Of a stretch of DNA of 64,000 nt, positions 24,846 to 38,292 are shown piece after piece. Position 1 is the stretch's first letter; each line of letters opens with the position of its first letter. Below the pieces are notes generated by a model. It saw only the letters and a program-made list of their open reading frames with translations. It was not told the origin of the DNA and did no database searches. Source of the DNA: Chrysomallon squamiferum. Its lineage: Eukaryota; Mollusca; Gastropoda; Neomphalida; Peltospiridae. The stretch spans positions 1,774,167 to 1,838,166 of the forward strand of contig CM022665.1 of the NCBI GenBank assembly GCA_012295275.1, read 5' to 3'. The position numbers and the translations under genes were made by a program.

Positions 24846-25075
24846 GATTTTAGCTGTCACGTTCTAAGAATTAAAAGCTGATAACATTTACCTGAAAAGT
24901 TTGAAATATTACACCTATCATTGTGCTATTCATCATAAATGATTACAGTTATAGATGTGAGATAAAAAAGATAGGATAGAATTACAGGCCTTTGTGAAGA
25001 AAACCTTTCATTACAATATACTGAAAATTATTTCTCATTCAGTTTGATTTTTCTGTACCATCAGGTATTCATTCT

Positions 25076-25076
<1 letters not shown>

Positions 25077-25106
<30 letters not shown>
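25077..25106 (+). repeat. Poly-T tract (30 bp)
   Basis: Uninterrupted T run in the intron. Confidence 0.9.
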
Positions 25107-25108
<2 letters not shown>

Positions 25109-25263
25109 GGATTTTTTCTTTATTTTTACTTTATTTTGTTTTTAATTATTATTATTATTATTATTTTTTTTTTTGGTTATACAGTGTAAATTAGTAAGCA
25201 CATCTTTTTAACTCAGTGATTATCAATGGGATTTTGTCATTTCATTCTATAAAATAAAATATT

Positions 25264-25307
25264 ATTAGTAGCAGTAGTAACAGTAGTAGTAGTAGTAGTA
25301 GTAGTAC
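25264..25307 (+). repeat. (AGT)n microsatellite
   Basis: AGT units with early AGC and AAC interruptions, then a pure tract. Confidence 0.85.
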
Positions 25308-25640
25308 ATATTTTAACTTGTTTTATTTTATACATTTTTATACTTTATATTATATTTAATGTCTAGATAATGTTTGTCAGTTTTTTATTTAAATCATTCA
25401 TATTTAATCATTCTGGTTGCACGCAATACAACACAGACATTAACAAAATATAGAAGGTGTGTAACAGACAGATCAGTTATGACTCTTCATTCCACATAAT
25501 AACCTTTGTGAAGTCACAAATATTTAGTTTTTTTTATCTTTTCATCCAGTGTAAACTGAGCCCTGTAACAAACTAAATTCATCTGTCAATGTCAGGTTGC
25601 CTAGAACAGCCTTAAGTTGTTAACTAGTAATTTACTAACA

Positions 25641-25940
25641 GTAATAATGTACTTGTACATTTTAATTGTATCAGGAGAATAAAAATTAAATAAAAGTACA
25701 GTCTGTTGAGTATCTCGGAAATAAGTTAGATTGTTATGAATTAGAAATTTAGTAATAATAACAATTTTTTGTTTTTGAGTATGCTTGATAGAAGTTACCT
25801 TATTGTGAATTAGAAATTTAGTGATAATATTTTTATACTTTGATTGTAACAAAAATTAAAATTAAAATAAATATATTTGACTGTCTGAGATATGTAAATA
25901 AGATTGTTGTGCATTGACAGTAATATTTTGAAATTTAATT
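25641..25940 (+). repeat. Diverged tandem duplication, period about 180 bp
   Basis: The block from 25641 (GTAATAATGTACTTGTACA..) recurs from 25821 (GTGATAATATTTTTATACT..). Shared steps in the same order include TTGTA, AAAAATTAAA, GTCTGTTGAG/GTCTGAGAT, AATAAG.TTAGATTGTT and GAAATTT. A short core TGAATTAGAAATTTAGT is also repeated at about 25737 and 25806. Confidence 0.6.
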
Positions 25941-26159
25941 ATAACACATTAATTATAAATACAGAAAAAACTGGTAAATGAATTTACAGTTGTTGAGGAT
26001 ATCAGGTATACAGGAAAGCTTGTTGAGAATTTGATCTGAAATAAAGTAACATTTTTGCACTTAAACTAAATAATATTAATTAAGATGACAGTACATTGTT
26101 AGTGGTTTATTAGATCAATTAGACTAATATGAAGTAGTTTCACTCAGAATAAATTATGG

Positions 26160-26225
26160 CCAGGAAAACAGAACTGGGATTTGATCCCAAAACCTTCCAA
26201 ACATAAGACCAGTGGTTTAAGTAAG
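26160..26225 (-). repeat. tRNA-derived SINE-like fragment
   Basis: On the minus strand: TTAAACCACTGGTCTTATG, then a T-arm-like hairpin GGGATCAAATCCC resembling a Pol III B box. The order and spacing resemble the head of tRNA-derived SINEs. No poly-A tail or target-site duplication was identified. Confidence 0.35.
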
Positions 26226-26665
26226 TAATATTTGTTTTATTATCTTCAGCACCATTACTGATTCGAACTCCATCTCAGATATTTTTGGAGGCCATGGTGT
26301 TTGTTTTTGTCAATACTTCCACTGATACTTGCCAGTGACTGCCTGTAAATGGATTAGTTGTAATGCTGAAGTTACACAATGTACAGGTTTACTCTGTCCT
26401 GATAAGCCAGGTTTTTCCTGAATTCTGTGAACACCTTACCCATATCTGGTCAGTGTTGAAAATGTTAACATAACACAGAGTGAAATGTAATCTGTGACTA
26501 GAATGTATGCAACCAGAGAGATATCACTTTCTTACAAGATTCTAATTCCAAAAATAAAATTATGTGGATTTGTGTAATTTATCATCTGCATTGTGCTAGT
26601 TCTCTGTATGTTTGTATGTATGTGGGTGTTTTTATATGAATATATGAGTGTGTTTAAATGTTGTC

Positions 26666-26667
<2 letters not shown>

Positions 26668-26702
<35 letters not shown>
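26668..26702 (+). repeat. Poly-T tract (35 bp)
   Basis: Uninterrupted T run. Confidence 0.9.
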
Positions 26703-26706
<4 letters not shown>

Positions 26707-26941
26707 ATGTGTGCATAGGTTTGGTCTATTGTCTTTATTAACTGAGTTTTTGTATGTTTCCATCAATACCAAAGTTTACAAAATTTCACATAAAATCTTA
26801 CTACCTACCTGTATTAAACATAACGTCTATGACAGATATGTTTGATTTAAGCACGTTACAGTGTCTAAGTCTGATATAAGCTAATCATTATAACACACAC
26901 TGCAGTACTGCTACTAGACAAGTTATAGGCAGAAATTATAT

Positions 26942-26957
26942 AAAGGGAAATAACTGC
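26942..26957 (+). repeat. Interspersed motif copy AAAGGGAAATAACTGC
   Basis: Third copy of the shared motif, inside the big intron. Confidence 0.4.
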
Positions 26958-27079
26958 TTTAGACTTGTATTCTTTACAGAATTATGTTATTTTATCTGGT
27001 GAAAAAAACTTCAAAAGACTATACCCAAGAATTAATTTAAGTCCTTTATGGGAAAACAGAAAGAAAAAAGGAACATGCA

Positions 27080-27085
27080 TGTATG

Positions 27086-27138
<53 letters not shown>

Positions 27139-27160
27139 TTATATGTGTGTTTCTATGAAT
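27080..27160 (+). repeat. (TA)n(GT)n(TA)n microsatellite
   Basis: Alternating TATA, GTGT and TATA blocks; a similar block lies at about 27338-27370. Confidence 0.85.
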
Positions 27161-27479
27161 GTATATAATTTATCTGCTAATTTACATGGTTAAAACAAAA
27201 AGAAGATATTTGTTTAGTAATGATAATCCATTAATCTGTTTTGTAAATGTTGAGATTTTCAATCTTTTTGTTTAAAGGAAGCCAATAAAATTGCTAATTA
27301 GATTCTAAGTTATATGACCTTTTCTAAACACATATTATAATATATGTGTGTGTGTGTGTATATATATATTTTTTTTTTTTAATTATTCATTTGTGTTTGA
27401 AGGTAGAACAAAAAAGAAAAGAAAAATAATAGCATTAATACAAATATCTGAGATATATAAATTTTGTTTAATTTTTTAT

Positions 27480-27554
27480 TATTTTTATTTTTTAAATTTA
27501 TTGATATACTTTTTTATTTTATTTATTTGTTTGTTTGTTTTTATTATTATTATG

Positions 27555-27587
<33 letters not shown>

Positions 27588-27623
27588 TATTTATATATAT
27601 TTTTTTTTTTTTTTTTTTTTTTT
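27480..27623 (+). repeat. T-rich TTTA/ATT/poly-T simple-sequence block
   Basis: TTTATT-type units, about 45 bp of ATT units (27550-27590), then about 24 Ts. Confidence 0.85.
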
Positions 27624-28050
27624 CCCAGTCATGCTAATGTATGAAAATCCCCAATTTTTTATATTGACTGTTCACATTTGGCAGACAGGTTTTACATGTA
27701 TTTCAGAATCTTAGATTTCAAATTTCTTTTGGTCCAGCTTATTTATTAACCACATTATAGTAACATTTGATTTTGTTATTAATACAAGAACATTTTCATC
27801 ACAGACCATTTCTGATAATCATATCTCGTTTAATATTTCTTACATTTTCCTTTGTCGGTAAAGCAGAAATAGAAAACACAATATTAGAAAATGTAAACTA
27901 GAAAACAGACAAGTTATGTGTTATCTGTGACAGCTGTTGTGTCTATTTTAAGAAGAATAAACAAAACTATTTTCATTGCACATAAGAATATTTTGTGATT
28001 TCTGAGAAGGTTATAAAAAAAAATATGATAAACCTCACAGAATTAAAGCT

Positions 28051-28068
28051 GTGTGTGTGTGTGTGTGT

Positions 28069-28124
<56 letters not shown>
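28051..28124 (+). repeat. (GT)n microsatellite
   Basis: About 37 GT units with a single CT interruption. Confidence 0.92.
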
Positions 28125-28127
<3 letters not shown>

Positions 28128-29440
28128 GTGCAGGTGGATGGATGAACACAATGATGGATAGATGTGGATATACATGTATATTATACAGAATTAAAGCAAT
28201 GTTCTGTAATATAGAAGGTAATGTAAAACTGAAAGTCAGTCCATCTTTCTGTAAGTGAACAGCACAGTAGTCTTGTATTTAATAATACATCTCTACTTTA
28301 ATCAGAAACAAAAGCTTATAGCTAAACAAAAAATACTAATTGTTAAAAAATATATAAAACTTGGCATAAACAGAAATTCCTGTCTTTTCACAGCTGAATT
28401 TATTAAATATGAACGAGACATTTATTTATCTGACAGTCACAGCTTGCTACCAGTGTGTTAGTACATCATTGTCAGTTTAGTGATGATCTAATTTTAGCCT
28501 TTTACATATTTAAAAATCAAAGTGAGAATCAGTGCCAGATGTTACTGGATAAACATCACCTATTAATTTTAAAGTTCGGTTATGAATTATAATTCTAGGT
28601 AGGTGGTACAGTGAAAAAAAAAAATAACACAGAGTTTAGAAAACACATATTTGCAGTCCCTCACAGCTGATGTTCAAGAGTGGTTGATTTGCAAAGATAC
28701 TGCAAAAAACAAATAAATTTTAACCGTTTAAATACAATGTGAGTGATGTATTATAAGAGTACAGGTAAATAGTGCAAAGTAGGAGTGTGTTCCTGACCAC
28801 ATTTAATCGTGTTTTAAATACTAAGTGAACTTCTCCAGCACACTTTACAGAGAACAGTGATAATGTTGTTCTTCAGTATTTCTGATTACTTCAGTGGCAA
28901 AGTATTAAAATTTCCTGTTTAACCACAGTTTAACAGAAAAATGAAAATCTTTATCCCTACCTCTACTTAAAAAAATATCAGTTTATCTCTCTGGCTCCTG
29001 TGGAAATGAGATGTGTACATTAAATTTTTATCTGTTTTGTATGTCTGCCAGCCAATCTTATTTACCAGCGTTATAGATATATATCTCAAATTTAAACTAA
29101 ATAAGTAAAAAAAGAAAATAGTACTGAGATGGATATAAAAATTTAAAAATCACATAGGTGTAATGTATATATTAATTTGTTATCTATCTTGATGTAAGTT
29201 GTTACCAGCCAGTCTTCTATATCAGGGGTCAGCAAAGGCCAGCTGGTGCAGGGAGAGAGATAACACTCAAAGTTGTTATATTTTTCACTATCAATTTTCT
29301 ACTAACTTTTATCCAGTTTGATTTTGCTGTATGTGGGGCAGTTGCTTGCTTGTGGTCTGACAGTTCCGCAGTACCTGAGTCAGATCTATGTAACTGAACA
29401 CACACGTATCAGATTTTAATTCAACATACTCAGCCTAAGC

Positions 29441-29812
29441 TGTGACTGTGTTTTTAATTTACCATATCTTTATCAGACAATTCAGTATGCTTTATTCAGC
29501 ATATCTCAACTCACAGTGTGTCATTCAGAATATCTGAACTCAGTTTTTTTTTATTCATAATACTTGAACTCAGTGTGTTTTATTCAGAACATTTGAATTC
29601 ACAGTGTTTTATTCAGAACATTTGAATTCACAGTGTTTTATTCAGAATATTTGAATTCATAGTGTTTTATTCAGAATATCCGAACTCACTATGTTTTATT
29701 AGAATATTTGAACTTGGAGTGTTAAAATCAGTATACTTGAACTAAGGTATGACTGTATTTTTAATTTGCCATACCTGTATGAGACAACAGGGTGTGTTTT
29801 ATTCAGCATATT
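29441..29812 (+). repeat. 29-bp minisatellite inside a larger duplication
   Basis: About eight imperfect units between 29490 and 29745. The best copies start at 29602, 29631 and 29660 with exact 29-bp spacing; the core is TTTTATTCAGAATATTTGAA. The array is flanked by two diverged copies (29441-29506 and 29747-29812) that both read TGACTGT.TTTTTAATTT.CCATA and end in TTATTCAGCATAT.T. The period of the larger duplication is about 306 bp. Confidence 0.85.
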
Positions 29813-29976
29813 TGTGTTTGATGTGGAGACAAGTGTTTAATTCAACATGAACAGGATTCCTTTTGTACTCACCTCTTTCAGCAGAAAGGTATTTATTTTG
29901 TTATTTTTAATATTTTTACATTAGGTATAATCAAAACAAAATTAAACACAGTTCATTTATTTATTGAAAATATATG

Positions 29977-29982
<6 letters not shown>

Positions 29983-30062
<80 letters not shown>
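29983..30062 (+). repeat. (TC)40 microsatellite
   Basis: 80 bp of uninterrupted TC, a polypurine/polypyrimidine tract. Confidence 0.95.
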
Positions 30063-30065
<3 letters not shown>

Positions 30066-33000
30066 ATAAAGAAATATCTCTGATGTGTATATTATTTTTA
30101 TATTTTTAATTTGAAATGCTCTTTGGTCTGGCACTTATTACATAATAAAATGATACTTTATTTGGACTGGATGATTGTAACTGGATTCTTATCATAGAAG
30201 AATTCACCACAGAATTCAATCCATCAGACTTAAAATGTATCAAATTCTGAAAACAGAATATTTTGTGTACAGGTGAAACCTCTTTCTTGATGTACTAATA
30301 TGTGTATTTTTTTATTTTTTATTTACATCTTTTTGAACATTACAGTATATTTAGAAATATTTGTTTCAACCTTAAATAAATGTGAAGTGAAGATTGTTTT
30401 CAGTTTCACATCATACCCGAATCTTTATACTTTGCAAACAACATACCAAAAACAACACATTCTTATATGTCTTAATTATCAAACAATTACATGGACACAC
30501 AAATTAATTGAATTACATATCACATTTCATTAATCTGCAACACCAATATCGTATAACAAACATGCTGAATCTGCAGAGGAATTTCTTTCTTCCAGTCTCT
30601 TATCAAGATATTCCACCAATGTTGAGAGTCTGTAATTTATGTAAATTCCTCAAGGCTCAGTTGAAGGCTGGACTGCTGTTGACATCATGTTAATGATGTA
30701 GGGATCATATTGTCTAAATGACAGCTATTATTTGACAGAGTCACAGCAAGGACATGACTTGAAATGGAGATGTGTTGTCCAGAGAGTAGTGTTACTAACA
30801 TTTAGTGTAGATTGCTATTAGAGATTGTCTCAAACAACATACCTGTGATATCATGTTTGGTTTTATACTTTAAATCTATTTATTTATTTATTTTTTTATT
30901 TGTAAATTATTTTTATTATTTAACATTATATTTCAAGATAATGCAACTCAATTAATATTGTTTTATGTATGTGTTTATATGTAAATCTGCATGTATGTGT
31001 GTTGGTAAAAATAATGTTTGATTTATTAGAGTTATTAATAAGGTAAAATTGTAAATTATAGTTACTTCCATTATTAACCTCAAGATAGTTTATTAATTTT
31101 AAATACAGCTGATTACATTAGTTTATTCTTACATTCATTGAATTTAATTACTGCCACCATTATAAATCAAAAAAAAAATAACTGTTTTTATTTGTTAAAA
31201 TAATTATCATTATCCTTTTTGGCAGTTGTTTCTTTTTTTGTTGTCTGCTGTTGTTGTTTTTTTGATACTTGATAGTAATAACAATTTTTAAAATATTTTT
31301 GGGGAATGTTTCTCTCAGATTTATATGCCACTATTCCATAAACCAAATGTGCCAGAATGAGTTCCAGTACCTCACACAGAGATTTGATTAAATCACCTGC
31401 TTTATCAGACCCAGAAGTTAAAGTGAGCCAGTGTACAGATTGTTTCTCGTTCGTATTTCTTTGTTCCTGACCCTTCACAGGCTGTGATCAGTTACATGTA
31501 GATATGTAGCACAATGTATGTGCCAGGTACATTGTCACTTCAGATAGAACCAGTCATTTAATTATTTTCTGTGAACATTCTTTGTTTTATTTGTTTACTT
31601 AATATTTGTGAGTTTTAATCATGATACTTTTTTAACGGTTAATAAGTTAACAGTTATGTCTCAGTAATTGAAATGTTTAAAACTCTGTTGGTGTGTTTGC
31701 TTTTAACAAAAACAAAATACTACAAAATTATATAAAAACAACATTAGTATCAAGAAGTCAGTAATACAACTATATTTTGAATGATTTTGTTCACTCTAGA
31801 AAAGAAAACAAAAGCTATATAAAAAAAACAATCTATGTTTATGTAATATATTTTTGTTGCCTTTTTTCCAATGTATATATATCTGTTACATGGTACTGAG
31901 ATGTCAGGAACTGGGGACATTAACAATATTAATGTTTATTAGATCAGTCATGTTTGTCAAAACAAAACAAAATATATATATATACATACACATACATCAC
32001 ACACACACACGATTAATTAAGAATGCTTTTTTATTTCTCTCTGTTTTTTATTTTTACCTGATCTGGTTGTAGCAAAACAGCACATGAAGAGCAACTACTT
32101 GATAAACATCTTTATAGTATAAAGATATAAATAAAATTAGCTCAGTTAAGCATAAACTATAATTTTTAATTAACAAATTAGTAGTTAGTGTTTTATGCAC
32201 TATTGACCAAACACATCACACATGTAAACAGAGATATTTCTCTTTATGAAGAATGATGGGTTGTAAGAACAGTCCTTGTTGCATTTTCTCTCTCAGCTTC
32301 TTGTCTTGCCCTGGGTATATCAAAGGCCATGTTATATTCTTTACTTTCTGTTGAAAATGCTCATAATTTGTTAGAATAATTCATAGCTGGTGGTGATGTA
32401 GGGGAGGGGTTGTTTGGGTGTTTTGTTCTGTAATACGGTCATTAAAAAACAACAGTTAATATGACACAGAGTTGAAGTTTTGTTGAATATTCACAAAATC
32501 ACTGATTGGCTCTTACACTAAATGGCTTCTTACTCTACATTTTCAAGCACTCAGCTTTTAGCAGAATGTTATGTAACATTACTGAGAAACAGTAATCCAT
32601 TAGTTGCTGAAACTTTCTATTATAATCTGATTCTGTGGCTGACATTGATTGTCTTTTTGATCTTGAGAAAAGTACAAAGAAAGATAAAATTACTTCAAAT
32701 TTGGTTTAAAAAAAAAAAAAATAATAAAACATTTCCAGTAGCAATTAATTGAACATAAAATGATTCTCCTCTGATTTTTTGTGTCTTAGGACAGGAAATT
32801 TCCTCAGTAAACAACATAAAAAAGAGCAGTGCTGAATTATCTGTGGACTCAGAAAACAAACATCTCTCATGTATACTGATGCAGCATGCAAGGTGAGGCT
32901 CTTCTGGCTTCATGAAAGCTGTACAAACAATGATGTAAAAAAAATAAAATGTCTAAGCTTTTTCACAAAATGCTATGGCATGCTTTGTATTTGTACAGAT

Positions 33001-33119
33001 TCCACTCCTTGTTTGTGAAGAGAAATTATATTTACTATCTTTATTTTTCAAACTCCTGAACTGAAAACGTGACAACCGCTTGTTGAATAAATCCAATATC
33101 AAACATATGCATTAACATG

Positions 33120-33620
33120 TATTAACATTATTGTATCCAATCTATTTTGTTACATTTCAAGCATGTCCAGCATGCAGATTGAGTTATGTGCAAAGATTTA
33201 CTGGGATTTCATTATGTAAGGGTAACCAAGCCAGACCTCTAAGATGTCATGGATGTCCTAAACTGCATCATTAGATTTTATTGATTGACAAATCTGCCAA
33301 TAATCAGATTGGTTCCTGCTATTTCACACGTTGTAATAGCTTGTTATGTTCACTAAATCCTGCAACACTGCTCCAGGAAAACCTTTATTTCAGTTTCATC
33401 ACTGCCTCTGGAATTGTGTGGTAAATGAAGCAGGGAAATGGAAGCCAGGATTTCTGAGTGTATAGATGGCCAGAGGGAAAGATCAATCTTCTAAATCTGA
33501 CCAGGCATACTAAAAATAATGTCAGGCTTTGATAGGATTTTTGCAGTCACCAAAAATACTCAGTGATTGGGATAGATGCTTTCAGGTTGTCACCATGGGT
33601 TTGCTTGCTAAATGGATACA
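33120..33620. promoter_or_regulatory. Less AT-rich intronic island, possible enhancer
   Basis: About 500 bp without simple repeats and visibly richer in G and C than its flanks. It contains TGATTGACA at 33282-33290, a PBX/MEIS-type site. There is no open reading frame of note. Regulatory function is only inferred. Confidence 0.25.
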
Positions 33621-33956
33621 TTCAATATTCCAATTTGTGGTTTGTATTCTTTACTTTGGCCTTAAAATTATTTAAAAAAATATATATTGCTTTTTCAAGA
33701 ACGTCTTTGCAGTTGATACTGCGTGATTCTGTGACTTAATTAGAGATGTTTTTCCATTTTTTATTAATTTTTGAAATTTTGTTTGTTTGGAACTGTTGTA
33801 TTTGGTTGTAATGTAAGATATTATTCCTATTTTTCTCTCACAAAAAAAATATCTTTGTAAGTTTATATACAGAGTATTAAGAAATCATGTTGTTGTAATT
33901 ATATAACACAAGTATTTTAAATTAAGTCTACAACTGTTTATTTATTTGTTTTATTT

Positions 33957-33979
33957 AAAAAAAAAAAAAAAAAAAAAAA
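33957..33979 (+). repeat. Poly-A tract (23 bp)
   Basis: Uninterrupted A run. Confidence 0.9.
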
Positions 33980-36900
33980 TAGCAATAAAAAAGTTTAAAA
34001 ATTGAATTTGTTGATATTAGCATTAAATTTTTAAACTTTTCTTTTATATAGATCATAACCTGCCCATTATTTTTTTTTATTCATAACATATATACTTTAG
34101 CTGAAAAACCTTTTTTTTTTTTTTTAATAAACATTAAATTGGATAAAAATACAAAAACAAACTCCTCTTCCAAGATTACCATCATCTGTCTGACCTTCGC
34201 TTTATGTGTTGATACTTTACTCTTAATAACCTTGACCCAAGGATTCATACAAAATTTGAGATAAATCATAAGAGATTTACAAGACTGTATTAAGAATATT
34301 TTGAAAATATAAAATGTGACATTTTGCCAGGTCTGATTTTAAGAAAGCAGTTTTCCTAAGTGGCTTTGATCATCTGATCAGCTTAGACACTGGTGCATAT
34401 CCTGAAATAACAGACAGTATTTGAGTTAGCTCAGACTGAAAAAAGAACTGTAAAAAAATAATACTAAATTGATCTGTTAATAAAAAGACCTATTTGTTTT
34501 AGGCATGTTTTTTTGTTTTAACAGTGTTGTGTGTGAATCAGATAAAAACAATGGAAAATACACACAAAACCAGTTTCTACCTCAGTGGCCTTGAATGAGG
34601 TTTAGCTTTTTAACATAAAACATATTTCAGTTTAAACTGTATATCATTTAGACATATATATTCTTACAGGTTGATCCTCATTAATTGTTTCAAACAGAAA
34701 GTTGAATAATGTAATTGTATAATCAGAGAAGTAGTATATAGTTTTAATTTTTTGTTTTTAAATAATAAAAATATAAAATCAAAAATGACTAAATCAATAA
34801 AGAAATAAATAATTGTTGTCTCACTTATATTAAATCATTTCAAAATTAACAGACTGTAATGTACACATAACAAAACATTTCTAGAAAATGAGCTAAAAAC
34901 TTCTTTAATTCCTCAGACAGCCATTTGACATCTTACATATTCTTGAGTTCCTACCTTTCTTTCCCCCTTCTTTGCTGCTTTCACTTTTCTTTCTTTTCAT
35001 CATATTATTATATTATTATTATATTTTTGCATTCTGTTTATTTTTTAACAAAACACAATATGTGATATAACATGTTATTTGTAAATAACTTTATAAACTT
35101 TGTCTCTTGAAAAGAATAAGGAATTGAATGTTTCACTAAGTGTCTGATTTATAAAATATTGACTTCAGAACTATAGCTCATGAAATGTCCAGTTAATAAT
35201 TATACTGAAACATGACAGTTTAGATTTATCTCAGAAGAAGGAAGGTTATCATCATCCTATTGTCTTCTGAAACCAAAACCTTTGATAGTACATACACAAT
35301 ATCATAGTCTACTTATTATTAAAACTCATTAAACGGCACTTAAGAAAATGAAATTTAAGGACGCTGTCTCACACTAACTCATTACCTCTTTCCATTAATT
35401 AAATGAGACTTCTGCTGGCAACGCTTCTAATTACCACCTGTTGGAATGTCCCCACACAACATGCTGATAACAATACTTTTAACAATAGAGTTCACTGATA
35501 GGCACTTGCAGGTCAGTATTGTTTTCACATCCACAATGGCTGCAGCTTGTCTCCTATCTGTAATGACAGTTTAATCATTAATAAATCACAGCTTTCAAGT
35601 GGTTATCAAATATTAAGTAAACATTGACAAAAAGGCTACAGTTTTTTATTTGTTTGTTTTTCATTTCACATGTTATGTGACTATTTAAGTGTATTTTCAG
35701 AGAATGGATAAACTAATATCCTGTTTAACATCACTTTCTGATATCTACTGTTGTTATCTCTATCTCACTTGTGTAATAAGAAAAAACAAACCCACTACAG
35801 CCACAACAAGGTCTACTATTATTGATTAACAGTAAGATTATATCTTATCACCACACTTTCTCCTACACAGGAAAACAAAAACCATAGCCTTTAATAAATC
35901 AATTACTTGAAACTGGTTGTGCATGGTAAGAAGGCTTGATCCATTGACCTCGGAAAAGATATAACAAAAGAGTTCATTGCCCACTGTTTTGCCTTTAAGC
36001 TTTGTTTGTTGTGTTGTACATCTCCTATAAAAAAAAAAAAAATTTTTTTATTATTTTGTTTCTCATAATATTTGGACCTTTTGTGATGTAAAAAATAGGC
36101 TGCATGCATTTTGTGAACTTTGATGTAACCTGTATTATTTGTTTCTAGATATTAGCCTTTGCTAATAATGAAATAGGAAAATAAACTGACACCTCAGGAT
36201 ATTAATGGGACTACCATTCACAATGTAATTCACACATAAGTCACTGCATGGTGTTTTGTGTTCAGTGAGAATTTACATTAAATGTTTTGTATTTATAAAG
36301 TTTTAGAAAAGAAACTGACAAGGTTTTTGTTACTCATATTTATTTATTGAAATGTTTCAACTATAGAGTTGTGTCTGGAAGTGGAAATAGTTTATTCAGA
36401 ACTCTGAGAAAAATTGAACCTGTTACCAGTCACACTCAAGAAATAGCTGTAACAGCACTATCCATACAGCCATGACATTTGCAGCAGATACCTTGATAAA
36501 TATAGTTTAAACATCACACAACACCTGTACACCTTTCTTATTATATATTTTTTTGAATTCCTTTTCCAAAATGATATAAACTTTTGTATTCAAGTATAAT
36601 TATAATCAGTTACCTACATATATTGATAGTTTATTTATTTTACAGATTTTTATTTATTTATTTTATGTTATTTTATTTTATTTTATTTTGTTATTATTAT
36701 TATTATTTTTTTTTTTTAAAACAGTTTTATAACATAACTGTAAATAAAAATCCTACTGTAAAAATAAAAAAACATTTTATTTTTAGTATATATTTTAATT
36801 TTTGCAATTTAAAATTCTTTCTCTTTAAATAAAAAGGAGAAACAACAAAAAAATAAATCGGTGTAATTTGTTTACTGAGTCATTGATTGAGATGTACGTG

Positions 36901-37694
36901 TGTGACACATATATTAAACACCTATTTCAATGGTTAACCTGTTTTAAAAAGAAAATAGCCCCAGGTTAGAAGATAGAAATATCACTGTACATTCAGCAAG
37001 TACAGTCTAATTATGAATTAAACTCAATATTTGTGTAAAACAGGTTATCCTTGCACAGTTTATAATTTCTTTATTTTATTCCACAACTGGCTCACTTTTC
37101 ACTGAAATTGGTGACATTTGAAACTGGTTTATCAGTGGACAAATCATCTACTGGACTTAACATATTCATGGAAATAGGTTACAATAATAGTAATTGCAAA
37201 GGAGTAATTGTGTTTCCGGTGGTCCAACAACAACATTGTCATTTCAGTGTCTCTGACTTGTCCACTGGCATATAGCAGGAAAACAAGGTGTCTGTATAAT
37301 TATTTATTCTAATTTTGTGAACCAAAATATAAGCTTATAAACAGGTGGGTCATTAAAATGGATACATTTCATGGGTGCAGGCTCCTTCCAGTGTTAAAAT
37401 ACTTGGATTATCCTTGACCAGTGGACTACTTTGAATTTCCAGTGGAACACCTGGTTGTAATGGGAAATAATATTTGACAAGAGCTTTTTGTGACAATACT
37501 GTCTGCACCTTGTTGTGGTACATATTGTATTTCATGTGACTAGAAGTTAAATAAATGACACCACATTAATAAGGAGGTTTTTTTTGTTGTTGTTTTTTTC
37601 CTGTTTACATATTTATTGAGTAAACTGCACCTTACATTATTAACAAAAGCTGATGTCAGTTTTATTGTTTTGTTTTTGTGGGTTTTTTTTTCAG

Positions 37695-37785
37695 ACACTC
37701 ACACAGCCCAGTGGTAAAACATCAAAAACCAAAGTATCCCTGAATGAATACTCTGCTGATGATAATGATGAACACAATTCTAGTG
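37695..37785 (+). CDS. Unrecognised gene, second coding exon (isoform A)
   Basis: Not recognised. 91 nt bounded by a strong acceptor (GGGTTTTTTTTTCAG) and a consensus donor (GTG/GTAAGT). In the frame set by the first exon it reads TLTQPSGKTSKTKVSLNEYS, then ADDNDEHNSS, with one base left over (phase 1). It is open throughout. The peptide is polar and Ser/Thr/Lys-rich, turning acidic at the end, so it is probably a disordered N-terminal region with possible phosphorylation sites. The match of frame and both splice sites makes it a real exon with good probability, although its 18-kb distance from the first exon leaves doubt about the link. Confidence 0.6.
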
Positions 37786-38248
37786 GTAAGTCATACATTT
37801 ATTTAAGTTATTTATTATAGTGTTTATTTATTTATTTGATATTGTTATTGTTATACCTTTTTTTACTTTTTTTTTTTAAATTATTTATTTATATGTATGT
37901 GTGTATGTATGTGTTTATCAGGGTGTGTCTTTATATGTTTATTTGTATGGTTGTGTTTAAAAATTAATTAATTATTTCTTTCAGATATGGAAATTTGTTA
38001 CTATATAAAGATTTAAATTAAAATTTTAAATAATAGATATGTTTGCTTGTTAAATCTTGCTCTCTAGATACACACACAAAAAAAAATATATATATATATA
38101 CTTTTGATTGTTGTTTTATCAGATGTTGAAATCAGCTATAAGACATAAATTAAAAACTCAGATTACATACACACCCCACACACACACATGATGTATGTGA
38201 AAAATATACACACATCATCATCAACCAGATAAATTTATTATCACCCTA

Positions 38249-38252
<4 letters not shown>

Positions 38253-38290
<38 letters not shown>
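38253..38290 (+). repeat. (TA)n microsatellite
   Basis: About 18 TA units. Confidence 0.9.

Positions 38291-38292
<2 letters not shown>

Noticed and set aside
29490-29745. CRISPR-like array of 29-bp units
   Set aside because: The units are contiguous and diverged with no unique spacers, in animal DNA; it is a minisatellite.
31188-31478. 96-codon frame on the minus strand starting MKGQEQRNTNEKQ
   Set aside because: No family match, ends in low-complexity sequence, and lies antisense in the intron.
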